Shown: piece by piece, positions 60,835 through 64,000 of the stretch | How positions within the stretch are numbered: the stretch's first letter is position 1 | Layout: every line of letters begins with the position of its first letter | Source of the DNA: JBBROS01 sp965199595 | GTDB lineage: Bacteria > Pseudomonadota > Alphaproteobacteria > Acetobacterales > Acetobacteraceae | Length of the DNA: 64,000 nucleotides | Reading direction: 5' to 3' | NCBI GenBank assembly: GCA_965199595.1 | Contig: OZ241182.1 | Coordinates: forward strand, 1,798,001-1,862,000 | Made by a program: the position numbers and the translations under genes | Notes under the pieces: generated by a model | Databases searched by the model: none | Seen by the model: only the letters and a program-made list of their open reading frames with translations | What the model was told of the DNA's origin: nothing

Positions 60835-61890
60835 CTAGTACATCAGCCGCGTGTCCAGCACGTTGCGCATCTCCGAATGCCGGCCATCGAGCCAGCAGCG
60901 CAGGTTGTGGACGAAGATTTCGGTGATGCGCGCATTCTCCCGCCGCACCGTGCTGGCGCTGTGCGGGCTGATCAGCACGTTGGGCAGGGACCAGAGCGGG
61001 CTGTCCACCGGAAGCGGCTCCGGGTCCGTCACGTCCAGCCCGGCAAACGACACCTGGCCAGACCGCAGCGCCTCCACCAGTGCCTCGTGATCCACCGTGG
61101 TGCCGCGGCCGATATTCACGAACATCGCGCCGGGCTTCAGGGCGGCGAAGGCGGCGGCGTTCAGCATGCCGCGGGTCTCCGGCGTGTTCGGCACCGTCAT
61201 GACCACGGCATCCCCCATGGCGAGTGCCAGATGCAGCTCGGAGACCGGCATGATGCTGTCGAACACGGCGCCGTGGGCTCGGGCACGGGCCGGGTCGCGG
61301 GCGACGGCGATCACGTGCATGTCCATGGCGTGGGCGATGCGCGCGCAGCCGCGAGCCAGGTCCCCGGCGCCGATCAGCACCAGGGTGCGCCCGGCCAGGT
61401 CCTCGCCGCAGGTGCGCTCCCACCGGCGGGCCTGCTGCTCGGCCCGCATGTGCTCCAGCCCGCGCAGGTGGCTGAGCAGCGCCAGGAAGGTCCATTCCGC
61501 CAGCGGCCCGGCATGCACGCCGCGCGCCGTGGTCACCAGGATGCCCAGCTTGTCGAGGCCCAGGCGCGATACCGCCGGGCCGACGCCGGTGCTGGTGGTC
61601 TGAATCCAGGCGAGCTGGGAGAGGAAGGGCATGTCCTCCGCGGCCGGCAGGTCGAACAGGATGCTGGCCTTGCTCAGCATGGACTGCCAGCGGGCCTGCT
61701 GCTCCGGGGTGCGTTCGAAGGGGTGGCCGTCATGGTCGTTCTGGTAGCGCGGCGTGGGCAGCAGCGCCTTGTCGTGCAGCACCTGCAGCCGCTCCGGCGC
61801 CAGGGCGCGCAGATGGGCGACGTAGTCGTCCTCCAGCGGTGAGGCGATCAGCAGTGTTCTGGCGGTGTTCGGCATGGCGCAGGCGACCAT
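60835..61890 (-). CDS. D-2-hydroxyacid dehydrogenase
   Basis: A 351-residue NAD(P)-dependent enzyme of the D-isomer 2-hydroxyacid family. The dinucleotide site is LVLIGAGDLARGCARIA (about residue 170), with Ala at the third glycine position. The catalytic arginine is in FVNIGRGTTVDH, the glutamate in DPEPLP, and the histidine in ISPHSAS. The start may be the ATG at 61890 or one five codons later (61875); neither has a strong ribosome binding site. It is divergent from the opine-dehydrogenase-like gene, suggesting shared control. Confidence 0.87.
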   Translation of the reverse strand: MVACAMPNTARTLLIASPLEDDYVAHLRALAPERLQVLHDKALLPTPRYQNDHDGHPFERTPEQQARWQSMLSKASILFDLPAAEDMPFLSQLAWIQTTSTGVGPAVSRLGLDKLGILVTTARGVHAGPLAEWTFLALLSHLRGLEHMRAEQQARRWERTCGEDLAGRTLVLIGAGDLARGCARIAHAMDMHVIAVARDPARARAHGAVFDSIMPVSELHLALAMGDAVVMTVPNTPETRGMLNAAAFAALKPGAMFVNIGRGTTVDHEALVEALRSGQVSFAGLDVTDPEPLPVDSPLWSLPNVLISPHSASTVRRENARITEIFVHNLRCWLDGRHSEMRNVLDTRLMY

Positions 61891-61981
61891 GCGGGCGTAA
61901 TGCGGTCAATGATTGTTGTAGCGTTCGGAGTCGATACGACGGGCCGGGCCAGTGGCGGACGGGGCGAGGATGGAGGCAGGA

Positions 61982-63043
61982 ATGCGGGTTGCGGTGCTGG
62001 GGGCCGGGTCGGTCGGGCTGGGAACGGCGGCGATGCTGGTGCAGCGGGGGCACGATGTCGCGCTGTGGGGCCGCTCGCTGCCCGCCGGGCCGGGGATGCT
62101 GGAGGGTGCGGGTGCGGTGGCCGGGTCGCATCCCGTGCTGGCAGCTGCGGATGTGGAGGATGCCGTGCGCGGCGCGGCCGCGGTGGTGCTGACGGTGCCG
62201 GGCTTCGGGCACAGGGCGGTGATCGATTCGATGGCGCCGCACCTGGTGCCGGGCCAGGTGGTGGTGATCAACTCGCACTGCTCGTTCAGCGGGCTGTATC
62301 TGGCGCGCCAGGTGGCCGCCATGAAGGCGGGGGGCGTGCAGGTGGCAGCCTGGGGCACAACGGTGGTGACGGGGCGGCGCATTGGGCCGCTGGCGGTGAA
62401 CGTGTCCAATATCCGCGCCAAGGTGGATGTCGCCGGGCTGCCGGCCGCCTATGGCCCGGCGGCCGCCGCGCTGTGCACCCGACTGTTTGGTGATCGCTTC
62501 GTGCTGCGGGAGGACCTGGTGGCGATTTCGCTCAGCAACCTCAATCCGCAGAACCACCTGGCGATGGCGCTGTGCAACCTCACGCGGATCGAGCGGGGCG
62601 AGGACTGGCCCAACTACTGGGGCGTGACCCCGGCAGTGGGGCGGCTGATGGAGGCGCTGGACCTGGAGCGGCTCGCGGTGGCGGCGGCCTATGGCGTGAC
62701 GGTGCGCACCATCTTCGACCACTTCGCGCTGTCATTCGACGCAGCCCGCGCCTCCATCGGCGAGATGGCGGCCGAGGTGCAGGCGCGGGGCAATGGGCCG
62801 CTGGGGCCGAAGTCGCTGGATACGCGGTACATCACCGAGGACGTGCCGTTCGGCCTGGTGCCAACCGAGATGCTGGCCCGGGCAGCCGGGGTGAAGGTGC
62901 CGCTTCATTCCGGAGGCATCGACATGATGGGCGCATTGATGGGCCGGGATTTCCGCAACGAGAACGACTTGCTGCCGGCGCTGCGGCTCGCGGGCGCGGA
63001 CGTTGCGGCCATTCGTGCCGCCGTCACAGCGGCGGCGGGCTAG
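61982..63043 (+). CDS. NAD/NADP octopine/nopaline dehydrogenase family protein
   Basis: A 353-residue protein of the opine dehydrogenase family, which joins amino acids to 2-oxo acids by reductive amination or reverses this. VAVLGAGSVGLGTAAML at the N-terminus binds the nucleotide. The C-terminal helical domain has LSNLNPQNHLAMALCNL, with the conserved NP-x2-H catalytic context, and ITEDVPFGLVP. The ATG at 61982 follows GGAGGCAGGA. The substrate is not predictable. Its last 20 bases overlap the 3' end of the NodT gene on the other strand. Confidence 0.85.
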   Translation: MRVAVLGAGSVGLGTAAMLVQRGHDVALWGRSLPAGPGMLEGAGAVAGSHPVLAAADVEDAVRGAAAVVLTVPGFGHRAVIDSMAPHLVPGQVVVINSHCSFSGLYLARQVAAMKAGGVQVAAWGTTVVTGRRIGPLAVNVSNIRAKVDVAGLPAAYGPAAAALCTRLFGDRFVLREDLVAISLSNLNPQNHLAMALCNLTRIERGEDWPNYWGVTPAVGRLMEALDLERLAVAAAYGVTVRTIFDHFALSFDAARASIGEMAAEVQARGNGPLGPKSLDTRYITEDVPFGLVPTEMLARAAGVKVPLHSGGIDMMGALMGRDFRNENDLLPALRLAGADVAAIRAAVTAAAG

Positions 63044-64000
63044 GGAACGACTCCCAGCCGCCGCCCAGGGCCTTATAGAGCGCAACCAGGTTCGTGGAGA
63101 CGGTGGCCGTGCTGTCGGCCTGCTGCTGCTCGGCGGCCAGCACGCTGCGCTGCGCCGTGAGCACCTCCAGGAAATCGGAGAGGCCCTGGCGGAAGCGGGC
63201 GGTGGCGAGGCCGAGGGCGCGCCGGGCCTGCCCGACCTGGGCCACCAGGCGGTCGCGCCGCTCCTGTTCGGCGCGGAAGGCGATCAGGGCGTTGTCCACA
63301 TCGTGGAAGGCGGCCAGCACCACGCGCTGGTAGTTGATGGCGGCTTCCTGCTGCTGGGCCTTGCGCAGTTCCAGCGTGCGGCGAAGGCGGCCCCCCTCGA
63401 AGATCGGGATCGACAGGCTTGGGCCGATACCGAACGTGCGGCTGCTGAGGCTGCCGACGTCCTTGAACTGCGTCGCTTGCAGCGCGAAGGATCCGGAGAG
63501 GGTGATCTTCGGGAAGAAATCCGCCTCCGCCTGGCCGATATCCGCGGTGGCGGCGTGCAGCTGCGCCTCGGCCTGGCGGATGTCGGGGCGGCGGCGCACC
63601 AGCTCGGATGGCACGCCGACCGGCACGCGGGGCGGCACGGGCGGCACCGGCGTCGGCGGCGACAGCTCGGCCGACAGCGCGCCGGGCGGGGCGCCGAGCA
63701 GCAGCGAGATGGCATTGACGGCCTGCGCCTCGGATTGCTGCAGTTGCGGCAGGGTCGCGGCGGTGGATTCCTGCTGGGCGCGGGCATTGGCGACGTCGAG
63801 GTCGGTCGCGAGGCCACCGCGGGCGCGTTCCTCGGTGATGTGGACGCTTTCCGCGGCGGTGGCGAGGTTGGAGCGGGTGATGCGGATCAGCTCCTGCGTG
63901 CCGCGCAGCTGCACGTAGTCGCGGGCCAGCTCGGAGAGGCTGGTGACCAGGGTCTGGCGCCTGGCTTCGGTCGAGGCATCGACGCTGGCATCCGCACTCT
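63024..64000 (-). CDS. RND efflux outer-membrane factor (NodT type), 5' part cut by the window edge
   Basis: About 325 residues are visible, reading leftward from beyond position 64000. This is the outer-membrane channel of a tripartite efflux pump. Recognisable family pieces are SLSELARDYVQLRGTQ, ARGGLATDLDVANARAQ, SELVRRRPDIRQAEAQLHAA, and LRRTLELRKAQQQEAAINYQ. The visible part covers the C-terminal two thirds of a usual 470-500 residue protein; the signal peptide and lipobox are outside the window. The neighbouring pump genes are presumably to the right. Confidence 0.9.
   Translation of the reverse strand, partial: SADASVDASTEARRQTLVTSLSELARDYVQLRGTQELIRITRSNLATAAESVHITEERARGGLATDLDVANARAQQESTAATLPQLQQSEAQAVNAISLLLGAPPGALSAELSPPTPVPPVPPRVPVGVPSELVRRRPDIRQAEAQLHAATADIGQAEADFFPKITLSGSFALQATQFKDVGSLSSRTFGIGPSLSIPIFEGGRLRRTLELRKAQQQEAAINYQRVVLAAFHDVDNALIAFRAEQERRDRLVAQVGQARRALGLATARFRQGLSDFLEVLTAQRSVLAAEQQQADSTATVSTNLVALYKALGGGWESFPSPPPL

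Overview
This is a GC-rich chromosomal window (by eye about 70% GC) with short intergenic spaces, many ATGA start/stop overlaps and several GTG and TTG starts. Gene content suggests an aerobic alphaproteobacterium, most likely of the Rhodospirillales/Acetobacteraceae type. The pointers are an Rrf2-led SUF operon, oxyR-katG, a fused indolepyruvate ferredoxin oxidoreductase, RTX-type secretion proteins and a NodT efflux lipoprotein. The taxonomic call is inference. No rRNA, tRNA, CRISPR array, insertion sequence or prophage was seen.

Layout. Positions 1-5055 carry the end of a chromate transporter, a galE epimerase and a large three-domain glycosyltransferase. Positions 5176-8197 hold a NUDIX hydrolase, a fasciclin protein with an ECF sigma factor and its RskA-type anti-sigma factor, and a small multidrug-type transporter. 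Positions 8297-14747 are a complete SUF iron-sulfur operon: Rrf2 regulator, sufB, C, D, S, a SufU-like protein, sufT and sufA. Positions 14799-19656 are a GntR regulator, prpF and an aconitase-family dehydratase around a shared operator. Positions 19809-24839 contain a 56-residue membrane protein and an apparent operon of two glycosyltransferases, thrS and infC, closed by a strong hairpin.

Positions 24869-31888 hold an alpha/beta hydrolase, a GT25 glycosyltransferase, an L-2-hydroxyglutarate oxidase-like flavoprotein, and a GlcG-like gene, oxyR and katG in tandem. Positions 32021-35292 are nadC followed by an ABC importer (binding protein and two permeases, no ATPase). Positions 35255-41051 carry a threonylcarbamoyl-AMP synthase, cysQ, two tandem M17 aminopeptidases and a luciferase-like monooxygenase. 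Positions 41052-45108 hold a serralysin-like metalloprotease, a repeat protein read in the same frame after a single stop codon, and a DUF445 membrane protein.

Positions 45191-56043 are rich in acyl-CoA and housekeeping enzymes: RidA, SGNH hydrolase, hydratase-like protein, metallo-beta-lactamase fold protein, NUDIX, acyl-CoA ligase, isovaleryl-CoA dehydrogenase, pyrF, aspartic protease and acyl-CoA dehydrogenase. Positions 56074-64000 hold fused IorAB with a divergent Lrp regulator, MarC, a 2-hydroxyacid dehydrogenase, an opine-dehydrogenase-like enzyme and a truncated NodT efflux protein.

The most unusual signals are at 41052-43769 and 1744-5055. An M10 metalloprotease frame ends in one TAA and continues in the same frame into a protein with 38-residue NPDV/GxxEGR repeats. 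The same repeat type also forms the N-terminus of the multi-domain glycosyltransferase some 36 kb away.
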